DNA of 64,000 bases from positions 1 through 64,000 of the forward strand of contig NZ_JWLJ01000006.1 of NCBI RefSeq assembly GCF_000813985.1, in the 5' to 3' direction. Position 1 is the stretch's first letter. Every line of letters starts with the position of its first letter. Positions 37,963 to 46,439 of this stretch are shown one piece after another. Origin of the DNA: Ruegeria sp. ANG-R. Lineage in GTDB: Bacteria; Pseudomonadota; Alphaproteobacteria; Rhodobacterales; Rhodobacteraceae. The notes beneath the pieces were generated by a model, which did no database searches, was not told the origin of the DNA, and saw nothing but the letters and a program-made list of their open reading frames with translations. A program made the position numbers and the translations under genes.

Positions 37963-38074
37963 TCGCTGAACCAAGCACCGGCAAATAAACGCGCACTCAT
38001 TAACTCGGGTTTTACCTGTCTTCCCTGAAACTGCTGCCTGACCCATTTTCGTCAGAATCGGGAAACGGTACATC

Positions 38075-38908
38075 ATGCGAAACAGGAAACGTGCAGACCT
38101 GCCCGAGGGCGCGGACAACCCGCTGAGCGCCGCCGTCACGTCCCGGGATCAGTCGGTCGTACAGATGGCAACCGAGGCCGTGAAGCACAAACAATGCAGG
38201 CTGGCCTTTCAACCCGTCATGCAGGCGCATCCGCCGCACGGTGTCGCCTTCTACGAAGGGTTCATCCGCGTGCTGGACGAAACCGGGCGCGTCATCCCCG
38301 CGCGCGAGTTCATGCCGCAGGTCGAAAACACACCCATAGGCCGGGATCTCGATTGTATCGCTCTGGATATGGGTTTGCGCACCCTGATCCGAAATCCAGG
38401 CATCCGGCTGTCGATCAACATGTCGGCCCGGTCCATCGGTTATGCCCAATGGTCGCGCGTGCTGGATCGGTTCCTGAAAAAGGACGCGAGCCTGGGCGAA
38501 AGACTGATCCTGGAAATCTCGGAAGGTTCGGCCATGCAGGTGCCGGAACTGGTGGTCGATTTCATGGACCGCCAACAGGCCCGTGGCATTGCCTTCGCGC
38601 TGGATGATTTCGGCGCCAGCAACTTCAGCTTTCGTCATTTTCGTGAGTTTCTGTTCGACGCCGCCAAGATCGACGGGCAATTCGTGCGCGGCATCAGCGG
38701 CAACTCCGACAATCAGGCGCTGGTGCGCGCGCTGATCGCCGTCGCGCGGGAATTCGAAATTCTCGTTACCGCCGAATCGGTCGAAACTGCCGAGGATGCC
38801 AGCTTTCTGATTGCCAACGGTGTCGATTGTCTGCAGGGCTTCTTGTATGGCGCTCCGTCGGTTACCCCACCATGGAAAAGTGAAAACCCGGCCAAAACGG
38901 GCAGTTAA
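38075..38908 (+). CDS. EAL-domain protein (cyclic-di-GMP phosphodiesterase-like)
   Basis: Encodes 277 residues, a stand-alone EAL domain without GGDEF or sensor domain. The first motif reads EGFIR (residues 61-65) rather than EALLR, keeping the metal-binding Glu and substrate-binding Arg. SINMSA, LEISE, ALDDFG, AKIDG, AESVE and GFLYGAP fit the remaining metal and catalytic positions. It is therefore likely an active phosphodiesterase, though the second position of the EAL signature varies. It lies alone upstream of phaA. Confidence 0.87.
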   Translation: MRNRKRADLPEGADNPLSAAVTSRDQSVVQMATEAVKHKQCRLAFQPVMQAHPPHGVAFYEGFIRVLDETGRVIPAREFMPQVENTPIGRDLDCIALDMGLRTLIRNPGIRLSINMSARSIGYAQWSRVLDRFLKKDASLGERLILEISEGSAMQVPELVVDFMDRQQARGIAFALDDFGASNFSFRHFREFLFDAAKIDGQFVRGISGNSDNQALVRALIAVAREFEILVTAESVETAEDASFLIANGVDCLQGFLYGAPSVTPPWKSENPAKTGS

Positions 38909-39102
38909 CGACAGTATTTTTCGCAAAACACCGCCCTTGATCGATCTGAGACAAGCTGCCCGTTGCTGCAGATGCAGCATTGCGCTATTGCAGAAGATGC
39001 TGGAGCGGGGGATCACGAGGCGCTCTTGCAGCCGGAGAAAACCTCTCCACGCCCTGCGCCGTCAGATTTCCCACAGGACCATGACGGTAAAGGATTGACT
39101 GT

Positions 39103-40278
39103 ATGACCAACGTAGTAATCGCATCCGCCGCACGTACGGGCGTCGGTAGCTTTAGCGGTTCGTTTGCGAACACCCCCGCACATGATCTGGGCGCTGCCGT
39201 CCTTGAGGCCGTCGTCGAACGCGCCGGGATCGACAAGGGCGAGGTAAGCGAAACCATCATGGGCCAGGTCCTGACCGCTGCTCAGGGTCAAAACCCCGCG
39301 CGTCAGGCACATATCAATGCAGGCCTGCCACAGGAAAGCGCCGCATGGGGCATCAACCAGGTCTGCGGTTCGGGTCTGCGCGCTGTCGCCCTGGGGGCGC
39401 AGCACATCCAGCTGGGCGATGCCGAAATCGTGGCCGCAGGTGGACAAGAGAACATGACCCTGTCACCCCATGCCGCCGCCCTGCGTGCCGGTCACAAGAT
39501 GGGTGACATGAAGTACATCGACACGATGATCCGCGATGGTCTGTGGGATGCCTTCAACGGCTATCACATGGGTCAAACGGCCGAGAACGTTGCCGAGAAA
39601 TGGCAGATCAGCCGCGATATGCAGGATGAATTTGCGGTCGCCAGCCAAAACAAGGCCGAAGCCGCGCAAAACGCAGGCAAGTTCGCCGACGAAATCGTCC
39701 CCTTCACCATCAAGACTCGCAAGGGCGACATCGTGATGGACAAGGACGAGTACATCCGCCACGGCGCCACCATCGAAGCCATGGGCAAGTTGCGCCCGGC
39801 CTTCGCCAAGGACGGCTCGGTGACCGCTGCCAACGCCTCGGGCTTGAACGACGGTGCTGCGGCCACGCTGCTGATGTCGGCAGAAAACGCCGAAAAGCGC
39901 GGGATTGAGCCTTTGGCCCGGATCGCCTCCTACGCAACCGCCGGTCTTGACCCGTCGATCATGGGCGTCGGCCCGATCTACGCCTCGCGCAAGGCGCTGG
40001 AGAAAGCAGGCTGGTCGGTTGACGATCTGGATCTGGTCGAAGCCAACGAAGCGTTTGCTGCGCAGGCCTGCGCCGTGAACAAGGACATGGGTTGGGACCC
40101 GTCAATCGTGAACGTAAATGGTGGCGCCATTGCCATCGGTCACCCGATTGGTGCATCCGGCTGCCGGGTTCTGAACACCCTGCTGTTCGAAATGAAGCGC
40201 CGGGATGCGAAGAAGGGCCTCGCGACCCTCTGCATCGGCGGCGGCATGGGCGTTGCACTGTGCGTGGAGCGCGACTAA
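39103..40278 (+). CDS. phaA: Acetyl-CoA C-acetyltransferase (beta-ketothiolase)
   Basis: Encodes 391 residues and condenses two acetyl-CoA to acetoacetyl-CoA. The nucleophilic cysteine is Cys88 in NQVCGSGLR, with GHPIGASG and the second catalytic cysteine in LCIGGGMG. Upstream of phaB, it supplies both PHB synthesis and the ethylmalonyl-CoA pathway, whose later enzymes are at the left of this window. A terminator separates it from phaB. Confidence 0.95.
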   Translation: MTNVVIASAARTGVGSFSGSFANTPAHDLGAAVLEAVVERAGIDKGEVSETIMGQVLTAAQGQNPARQAHINAGLPQESAAWGINQVCGSGLRAVALGAQHIQLGDAEIVAAGGQENMTLSPHAAALRAGHKMGDMKYIDTMIRDGLWDAFNGYHMGQTAENVAEKWQISRDMQDEFAVASQNKAEAAQNAGKFADEIVPFTIKTRKGDIVMDKDEYIRHGATIEAMGKLRPAFAKDGSVTAANASGLNDGAAATLLMSAENAEKRGIEPLARIASYATAGLDPSIMGVGPIYASRKALEKAGWSVDDLDLVEANEAFAAQACAVNKDMGWDPSIVNVNGGAIAIGHPIGASGCRVLNTLLFEMKRRDAKKGLATLCIGGGMGVALCVERD

Positions 40279-40298
40279 GTGCGCTGAAAACTAAATAC

Positions 40299-40327
40299 AA
40301 AAGGGCGTCCACCGGGCGCCCTTTTTT
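40299..40327 (+). terminator. Terminator after phaA
   Basis: Stem AAAAGGGCG with CGCCCTTTT around a 9-base loop, followed by further T residues. phaB therefore probably has its own promoter in the AT-rich stretch 40328-40455. Confidence 0.85.
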
Positions 40328-40465
40328 GTTACAATCAGAACATATCCCTTAGATGCGACAATATCGCCGGACAGAAAGACAAAATCGATCACGAAACGAT
40401 ATTGCGCATCTTTAACTCTCAGAGTAACAGAATTACCAAGACGACTAAATTTGGAGGAGTCCTAA

Positions 40466-41188
40466 ATGGCACGTACAGCACTCGTAACCGGCGGTTCCCG
40501 CGGCATCGGCGCAGCAATTTCCAAGGCGCTGAAGGCCGAAGGATACAATGTTGCCGCTACTTATGCAGGCAATGACGAAGCCGCCGCGAAGTTCACCGAA
40601 GAAACCGGTATCAAGACCTATAAATGGAATGTTGCGGATTACGACGAATCCAAAGCGGGCATCGAAAAAGTCGAGGCCGAGGTCGGCCCGGTCGACATCG
40701 TGGTCGCCAACGCGGGCATCACCCGTGATGCGCCTTTCCACAAGATGACACCGGAGCAATGGCATCAGGTTATCGACACCAACCTGACCGGCGTGTTCAA
40801 CACCGTGCATCCAGTCTGGCCCGGTATGCGCGAACGCAAGTTTGGCCGCATCATCGTGATCAGCTCGATCAATGGCCAGAAAGGCCAGTTTGCGCAGGTC
40901 AACTATGCCGCAACCAAAGCGGGCGATCTGGGCATCGTGAAATCTCTGGCGCAGGAAGGCGCGCGGGCCGGTATCACGGCCAATGCGATTTGCCCCGGCT
41001 ATATCGCGACCGAAATGGTCATGGCAGTACCGGAAAAAGTGCGCGAATCGATCATCGGCCAGATCCCGGCCGGTCGTCTGGGTGAGCCGGAAGAAATCGC
41101 GCGCTGCGTCGCCTTCCTGGCATCGGACGATTCGCAGTTCATCAACGGCTCGACCATTTCGGCAAACGGTGCACAGTTCTTCGTCTAA
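40466..41188 (+). CDS. phaB: Acetoacetyl-CoA reductase
   Basis: Encodes 240 residues, a short-chain dehydrogenase that reduces acetoacetyl-CoA to (R)-3-hydroxybutyryl-CoA with NADPH. The cofactor motif TGGSRGIGAA is at residues 8-17; the catalytic Ser-Tyr-Lys set is in ISSINGQKGQFAQVNYAATK. GGAGG precedes the ATG. It is followed by a strong terminator. Confidence 0.95.
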   Translation: MARTALVTGGSRGIGAAISKALKAEGYNVAATYAGNDEAAAKFTEETGIKTYKWNVADYDESKAGIEKVEAEVGPVDIVVANAGITRDAPFHKMTPEQWHQVIDTNLTGVFNTVHPVWPGMRERKFGRIIVISSINGQKGQFAQVNYAATKAGDLGIVKSLAQEGARAGITANAICPGYIATEMVMAVPEKVRESIIGQIPAGRLGEPEEIARCVAFLASDDSQFINGSTISANGAQFFV

Positions 41189-41211
41189 GCCGACGACCTG
41201 AGAATGAAAAC

Positions 41212-41243
41212 GGGCCGGTCCATCAAGGACCGGCCCTTCTTTT
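41212..41243 (+). terminator. Terminator after phaB
   Basis: A perfect 10-bp stem (GGGCCGGTCC with GGACCGGCCC), 5-base loop, then TTCTTTTAT. Confidence 0.92.
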
Positions 41244-41269
41244 ATCCCGTAAGATCACGCGCGCTGTGA

Positions 41270-41380
41270 TCAGCGGGAACCGAATAGCCAGGACCAGAAC
41301 CCGACAACCGCCTTGCCGCGCTCTTCATGCGCACGGTGAATGGCATTCTGAATGGCTGGGTTTGTTGTCATCTCGATCAT
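41270..41380 (-). CDS. 36-residue small protein convergent with phaB
   Basis: The frame MIEMTTNPAIQNAIHRAHEE continues to a Trp-rich end GFWSWLFGSR. It is preceded by AGAAGGG at good spacing. A basic amphipathic helix followed by WSWLFG suggests a membrane-associating small protein. I recall similar 35-40-residue proteins in roseobacters. Function unknown. Confidence 0.6.
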   Translation of the reverse strand: MIEMTTNPAIQNAIHRAHEERGKAVVGFWSWLFGSR

Positions 41381-41491
41381 GCTGAACCCTTCTCAATCAA
41401 GTTGGATTTGTCTTGCCATCAGCATGGCCTTTGATTTTAAATCGCACAAACGAGAGTTTTCGCCCCTTCAGTTCAGAAAAACTTAACTGTC

Positions 41492-42439
41492 ATGACTGAC
41501 CGCCTGCCTCCGCTGACTGCTTTGCGCGCCTTCGATGCCGCCGCACGACATATGTCTTTTGCCAAGGCGGCGGAGGAACTGAATGTGACACCTGCGGCCC
41601 TGTCCTTTCAGATCAAGTCGTTAGAGGAGCATCTGGGCCACCCCCTGTTTCGCCGTCTCAATCGCGCTGTCGAGCTGACCGAAGCCGGGCGCACATTGGC
41701 CCCCGGAACAGCAGATGGCTTTGCCGCCCTGCAAACCGCGTGGCAAGCGACGCGGCGGCTGCAGGATGAAACCAGCCTCACGGTTACAGCAGGCCCTGCC
41801 CTGACAGCGAAATGGCTGGCACCCCGCCTTTATGAATTCGCACGTGCAAATCCGGGGATTGACCTGAAATTCTCGGCCACTCTGCGCAACATGGACCTTG
41901 AACGCGATGACGTGGACGTGGCGATCCGCTTTGGCTATGGGCCGGATGAGGGGCTCTATTCCGTTCCCGTCCGCAAGGAATGGCTGACCCCGGTGATGAC
42001 CCCGGAACTGGCCGAGCAATTCCCCACGCCTGCATCGTTGCGCGAGGCCCCTCTGATCCATGACGATTCGATCAGTTTCCTAAAGCCGCGTTGCGACTGG
42101 CCCGCGTGGTTCCGCGCGGTGGGATTGGATTTCACACCGACCCATGGGGCGCATTTTTCAAACGCCGATCACGCCATCGACGCTGCCGTGGCCGGGGTGG
42201 GCGTGGTTCTGGGGCGTCGCGCCATGATTCTGAAAGACCTGACCGAAGGGCGACTGGTCGCGCCGTTCAAAGTGGCACTGGAGACCGCCGGACGATTTCG
42301 TTTTCTCTGCCTGCAAGGGGCAGAAAAGCGACCGCAGATCGCAGCGTTCCGCGACTGGTTCATTTCCGAGATTGAAAAGACCGCGCATATATCGGATGAG
42401 TTTGAAATCATCCCTGTTGAGAAGGTAGCTGGTGAATGA
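41492..42439 (+). CDS. LysR family regulator (GcvA-like)
   Basis: Encodes 315 residues. The N-terminal winged helix-turn-helix (LPPLTALRAFDAAARHMSFA, then AAEELNVTPAALSFQIKSLE) and a periplasmic-binding-like effector domain are typical of the GcvA subgroup. The stop overlaps the start of the DMT-family exporter (ATGA). LysR regulators usually control the gene they are transcribed with or a divergent gene; here the exporter is the obvious candidate. The effector is unknown. Confidence 0.92.
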   Translation: MTDRLPPLTALRAFDAAARHMSFAKAAEELNVTPAALSFQIKSLEEHLGHPLFRRLNRAVELTEAGRTLAPGTADGFAALQTAWQATRRLQDETSLTVTAGPALTAKWLAPRLYEFARANPGIDLKFSATLRNMDLERDDVDVAIRFGYGPDEGLYSVPVRKEWLTPVMTPELAEQFPTPASLREAPLIHDDSISFLKPRCDWPAWFRAVGLDFTPTHGAHFSNADHAIDAAVAGVGVVLGRRAMILKDLTEGRLVAPFKVALETAGRFRFLCLQGAEKRPQIAAFRDWFISEIEKTAHISDEFEIIPVEKVAGE

Positions 42440-43302
42440 GCAAAATGGGCGCGACCGCAGTCGGTTTTGTCGCGGTTTTGCTGTGGTCTCTTCTGGCGCT
42501 GTTCACGGTGGGTTCGGCCCCGACGCCGCCTCTGTTGTTGAACGCGATCTGTTTTACCATCGGCGGCACGTTGGGCCTGATCTGGACCATGGCGAGCGGT
42601 GGTCTGCGACAACTACGTCAAGTCGCGTGGACGACATATCTGTTTGGTACAATTGGCCTATTCGGCTACCACGCGCTGTATTTTTCTGCCTTGCGCATGG
42701 CCCCCGCGGCCGAGGCCGGGCTGATCGCCTATCTCTGGCCCTTACTGATCGTTCTTCTGTCAGGCCTGCTGCCCGGAGAGCATCTGAAACCGGGGCACCT
42801 CATCGGAGCCTGCCTTGGCTTTGCCGGAGCCGCCGTCATCATCACCGGTGGAGGCAGCGCTGGCTTCCAGATTCAGCACTTGCCCGGTTATGGGCTGGCT
42901 TTGCTCTGCGCGCTGACATGGTCCAGCTACTCGGTCCTGTCGCGTCGGCTAGGCGATGTGCCCACAAGTTCAGTCGCAGTGTTTTGCGCCCTGACTGCCG
43001 TTGCGTCCTGGGTCCTGCATTTCGCCGTCGAAGAGACAATTTGGCCGCAAAACACATTGGGCTGGGCTTCGACACTTGCGCTGGGTCTGGGGCCGGTCGG
43101 GTTGGCGTTCTATGTTTGGGATATCGGCGTCAAGCGAGGGGATATCCAGATTCTGGGCACCGCCTCTTACGCAGCACCTTTGTTATCCACGCTTGTGTTG
43201 GTTCTGGCCGGGATCGCCGCCCCATCCTGGGGCCTGGCGATCGCGGCCTTGCTTGTCACCGGTGGCGCGGCCATCGCGGCCAGCGCCAGCCTGAAGGCTT
43301 AG
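42436..43302 (+). CDS. EamA/DMT superfamily transporter
   Basis: Encodes 288 residues with ten predicted membrane helices in two EamA repeats (PAAEAGLIAYLWPLLIVLLSG in the first half; ASYAAPLLSTLVLVL in the second). Members export amino acids or metabolites. Co-translated with the LysR regulator. It converges with the DUF465 gene, overlapping it by four bases. Confidence 0.9.
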   Translation: MSKMGATAVGFVAVLLWSLLALFTVGSAPTPPLLLNAICFTIGGTLGLIWTMASGGLRQLRQVAWTTYLFGTIGLFGYHALYFSALRMAPAAEAGLIAYLWPLLIVLLSGLLPGEHLKPGHLIGACLGFAGAAVIITGGGSAGFQIQHLPGYGLALLCALTWSSYSVLSRRLGDVPTSSVAVFCALTAVASWVLHFAVEETIWPQNTLGWASTLALGLGPVGLAFYVWDIGVKRGDIQILGTASYAAPLLSTLVLVLAGIAAPSWGLAIAALLVTGGAAIAASASLKA

Positions 43303-43463
43303 GCCGACAGGCGTTCAATCTCTTCTTTCAGCTTCAGCTTTTGCTTCTTGAGCTGTGCGATATGGAGATCGTCGATACCAGGTGAGCGTTGAGCTTCTTC
43401 TACTTCAAGACCGAGAATTTCGTGTTTCTTCTTCAACTCCGTCAGATGCGCGCTCACGCTCAT
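43299..43463 (-). CDS. DUF465 (YdcH-like) small coiled-coil protein
   Basis: Encodes 54 residues, all helical: SVSAHLTELKKKHEILGLEV, a PGID turn, then a Lys/Glu-rich helix (LKKQKLKLKEEIERL). This is the DUF465 pattern, a short antiparallel coiled coil of unknown role found widely in alphaproteobacteria. AAGGAGG precedes the ATG. The stop lies within the end of the convergent exporter gene. Confidence 0.85.
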   Translation of the reverse strand: MSVSAHLTELKKKHEILGLEVEEAQRSPGIDDLHIAQLKKQKLKLKEEIERLSA

Positions 43464-43578
43464 GGCGGTCCTCCTTCTCTGGTTTGGTAAATGTCACGTA
43501 GGAAGTTGATCACATCATTTCCACCCTGTCACGCTGCAGACGCACAGAATCTGTAACAAATCCGACAAATTCGGCTGG

Positions 43579-44358
43579 TCATTGCCGATCTGAGGTAAAG
43601 CCGGGCATTGCTGCACCCTTGCGTAGTATCGCTGAGACCTCAGAAGAGTAGCTTTCGCCATCACTCAGATGCCGATCCCCCTGATGCAGTATAAGCGGCG
43701 CGTGCAAGCGGAATGCGGCGCGTCCGCCTTTGCGGGCACGTAGAATGACCAACTCGGCAGCGCGGCCCGCGCGCGGGGACAAGGGCAGTACCTCGACTGA
43801 ACCCAAGCGGGCGGTGCACGCAGCCAACATATCCGGCAGGCGATCCACCTTCTGAATCATGTGAAGGTACCCTCGTGGCGCCAACCGTCGAGCGGCGACG
43901 TCGATCCAATCCGCCAGGGGCGTTTCTTCGCCCAAGGCAATCCGCCTTCCCGGGTCTCTCGCTGGGCTATGTGCGCCGGGTCGGTAATACGGCGGGTTGG
44001 CAATGACATGATCGAACTGTGCCTGTCGCAAATCATCGGGCAGCGCGCTCAGATCAGCTTCGACGACAGATAAGTTCAGAGCGTTTTGGGCGGCATTTCG
44101 ACGCGCCAGCGCGGCGTAAGCGGGTTGCAATTCAACCCCGGTGGCACGCAAGTCGGGAACGCGTGCCAGAAGGCACAGAATGGCCGCCCCGGCGCCACAT
44201 CCCAGCTCCAGCACCGATTGATCGGTGCGCGCTGGAACCGAGGCCGCCAGCAAAACAGGGTCAACACCCGCGCGATAACCCGACCTGGGCTGCCACAAAC
44301 GCACTCGTCCGCCCAGAAAATCGTTGCAGGTCAGATCGCTGTCGGAAAACGCGCTCAT
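43579..44358 (-). CDS. trmN6: tRNA1(Val) (adenine37-N6)-methyltransferase-like protein
   Basis: Encodes 259 residues, class I SAM methyltransferase. The SAM motif LELGCGAGAAILCLLARV and the N6-adenine motif IANPPYYRPG match the TrmN6/YfiC family, which methylates A37 of tRNA1(Val). The N-terminus DFLGGRVRLWQPRSGYR is also typical. The start overlaps the DUF2007 stop (ATGA). Specificity is inferred from the family. Confidence 0.88.
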   Translation of the reverse strand: MSAFSDSDLTCNDFLGGRVRLWQPRSGYRAGVDPVLLAASVPARTDQSVLELGCGAGAAILCLLARVPDLRATGVELQPAYAALARRNAAQNALNLSVVEADLSALPDDLRQAQFDHVIANPPYYRPGAHSPARDPGRRIALGEETPLADWIDVAARRLAPRGYLHMIQKVDRLPDMLAACTARLGSVEVLPLSPRAGRAAELVILRARKGGRAAFRLHAPLILHQGDRHLSDGESYSSEVSAILRKGAAMPGFTSDRQ

Positions 44359-44570
44359 CGACCCAACGGTATCTCATTATCGCGCATCACGCGCTCGGCG
44401 CGGGTCAGGTCATCGGTGCGCACCATCAGGCGACGGGGGAAAATCCCGATTCCGCCTTCGAGGATGCTCATATTTACGTCCATCTGAAAGCAGTCTATAT
44501 CCTCGCCTTCAAGAAGAGCGGTTGCAAAGGCTAGGATTGTCGGATCGGTGCTGCGCAATAGTTCTTTCAT
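44355..44570 (-). CDS. DUF2007 domain protein
   Basis: Encodes 71 residues of the DUF2007 type (putative signal-transducing protein): MKELLRSTDPTILAFATALL, then GEDIDCFQMDVNMS and RLMVRTDDLTRAERV. A ferredoxin-like small domain of unknown function. It is coupled with trmN6 by a four-base overlap and divergent from the prenyl synthase gene. Confidence 0.87.
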   Translation of the reverse strand: MKELLRSTDPTILAFATALLEGEDIDCFQMDVNMSILEGGIGIFPRRLMVRTDDLTRAERVMRDNEIPLGR

Positions 44571-44626
44571 GGGGATGGATGTAAGGGCAAGGTGACAGGG
44601 ATGTCGAGCCTTGTATCAGGGGTGTG

Positions 44627-45625
44627 ATGAACGTCGGCACGATCTCGAAACCACATGAGCGTCTGGCAGAGATGCTTTCGGGCGAAATGGCAGCGGTCAA
44701 TACGCTGATTCGCACACGCATGGCGTCGGAACACGCACCGCGCATCCCCGAAGTAACAGCGCACCTGGTTGAGGCGGGCGGCAAGCGCCTGCGTCCGATG
44801 CTAACCTTGGCGGCGGCCCAGCTGTTTGGCTATTCCGGCGATCATCATGTTCGGCTCGCCGCGACGGTCGAATTCATTCACACCGCCACTTTGTTGCATG
44901 ACGATGTCGTCGATGAAAGCGGGCAGCGGCGCGGGCGACCTACGGCAAACCTACTGTGGGATAATAAATCCAGTGTTCTGGTGGGGGATTACCTGTTTTC
45001 CCGCAGTTTCCAACTGATGGTTGAGACGGGTTCTCTGCGGGTTCTGGATATCCTGGCCAACGCGTCGGCCACAATTGCCGAAGGCGAGGTGCTGCAGATG
45101 ACGGCGGCCACCGACCTTGGGACCGATGAGGGTGTTTATCTACAGGTCGTGCGCGGCAAGACTGCGGCACTTTTCTCGGCCGCAACCGAGGTGGGTGGTG
45201 TAATCGCGGGCGCGTCCGAGGAGCAGGTCAAGGCCCTGTTCGACTATGGCGACGCACTGGGGGTCGCATTCCAGATCGCCGACGACCTGCTTGATTATCA
45301 GGGTGACAGCGCAGCAACCGGTAAAAACGTGGGCGACGATTTCCGTGAACGGAAATTGACCTTACCGGTGATCAAGGCCGTAGCGCAGGCAACGCCCGAG
45401 GAACACGCGTTTTGGGAGCGCACGATTGGCCGGGGACGCCAGGAAGATGGTGATCTGGACCATGCACTGGCGCTGATGAACAAATACGGCACGTTGGAAG
45501 CCACCCGTTCCGATGCGTTTGGCTGGGCGGCAAAAGCAAAATCGGCGCTCAGATCTCTCCCGGACCACGAAATCCGGTCACTGCTGGGCGACCTGGCCGA
45601 TTACGTCGTATCCCGGCTCAACTGA
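44627..45625 (+). CDS. ispB: Long-chain polyprenyl diphosphate synthase (ubiquinone side chain)
   Basis: Encodes 332 residues. Condenses isopentenyl diphosphate onto an allylic primer to form the C40-C50 chain of ubiquinone. The first Asp-rich motif is in LLHDDVVDESGQRRGRP; the second is DDLLDYQGD. In this group the product is likely decaprenyl diphosphate, but chain length cannot be read safely from sequence. The ATG at 44627 follows GGGG; a GTG one codon upstream is possible. Convergent with ispE, overlapping by eight bases. Confidence 0.92.
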   Translation: MNVGTISKPHERLAEMLSGEMAAVNTLIRTRMASEHAPRIPEVTAHLVEAGGKRLRPMLTLAAAQLFGYSGDHHVRLAATVEFIHTATLLHDDVVDESGQRRGRPTANLLWDNKSSVLVGDYLFSRSFQLMVETGSLRVLDILANASATIAEGEVLQMTAATDLGTDEGVYLQVVRGKTAALFSAATEVGGVIAGASEEQVKALFDYGDALGVAFQIADDLLDYQGDSAATGKNVGDDFRERKLTLPVIKAVAQATPEEHAFWERTIGRGRQEDGDLDHALALMNKYGTLEATRSDAFGWAAKAKSALRSLPDHEIRSLLGDLADYVVSRLN

Positions 45626-46439
45626 GCGTCGTCGCGCGACACCACCACTCGGGATGTGCTGCACCGATCTCATAAGCCGCAAAATGGGCCGCCTTTGCTG
45701 TTGGGTAGAGTGCGAAACACGTCGAACCCGAACCGGACATCCGGGCCAGCAGCACATCACGGGTTTCCGATAACTCATCAAGCACGTCGGCAATTGCGCT
45801 CGCCACTTCGCAGGCCGGACGTTCCAGATCATTACGTTGGCCTTGCAGCCAGTCCGCGCAGCTAGCGGGTGTTCCGAATTCGGGAATAGTGTCGGGCATC
45901 GGCGGGTGTTCCCGGGTCTGCAATGCAGTGAACACCGCCCCTGTGGGAACGGACACGCCCGGATTGACCAACAGGGCGGGTAATTTCGGCAGCGCGACCG
46001 GCTCAATCTGCTCGCCGATCCCACGCATCCGGGCCGAGGCCGCATGTATACAAACAGGAACATCCGCACCCAAAGACAGCGGCGCATGACGGGGAACAAC
46101 GGCTCCCTGTTGCGCCAGCAGCCGCAGGACAGCTGCTGCATCCGCAGAGCCGCCGCCAACACCGCCCCCATGAGGCAACTGCTTGTCCAGATGAATATCA
46201 CCGGTCCAGTCAGCGGTCTGAGCGGCCTGCCATACCAGATTGCGGTGATCGGTGGGTACACCGTCCGAGAATTCGCCGGTCACCGACAAAGACAGCGCGG
46301 GACCTGCTGCAAGATTCAGTCGATCCCCGACATCCGCAAAGGCAACCAGCGAATCCAGCAGATGATAGCCATCGTCCCGCTGGCCAGTCACATGCAAAGT
46401 CAGGTTGATCTTGGCGGGGGCAAATGCCTCAGCCTTCAT
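45618..46439 (-). CDS. ispE: 4-diphosphocytidyl-2-C-methyl-D-erythritol kinase
   Basis: Encodes 273 residues, a GHMP kinase of the MEP isoprenoid pathway. ATP-binding motif PHGGGVGGGSADAAA, N-terminal AFAPAKINLTLHVTGQRDDG and C-terminal ARMSGSGSTCFALY are the family signatures. It supplies precursors to the adjacent convergent polyprenyl synthase. Its start overlaps the end of the TPR gene by 11 bases. Confidence 0.95.
   Translation of the reverse strand: MKAEAFAPAKINLTLHVTGQRDDGYHLLDSLVAFADVGDRLNLAAGPALSLSVTGEFSDGVPTDHRNLVWQAAQTADWTGDIHLDKQLPHGGGVGGGSADAAAVLRLLAQQGAVVPRHAPLSLGADVPVCIHAASARMRGIGEQIEPVALPKLPALLVNPGVSVPTGAVFTALQTREHPPMPDTIPEFGTPASCADWLQGQRNDLERPACEVASAIADVLDELSETRDVLLARMSGSGSTCFALYPTAKAAHFAAYEIGAAHPEWWCRATTLS

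Noticed and set aside
43505-43520. TTGATCACAT near 43511 as another copy of the sdh/suc operator
   Set aside because: Only TGATCA is palindromic, it is single, and the flanks do not match the 39-bp composite.
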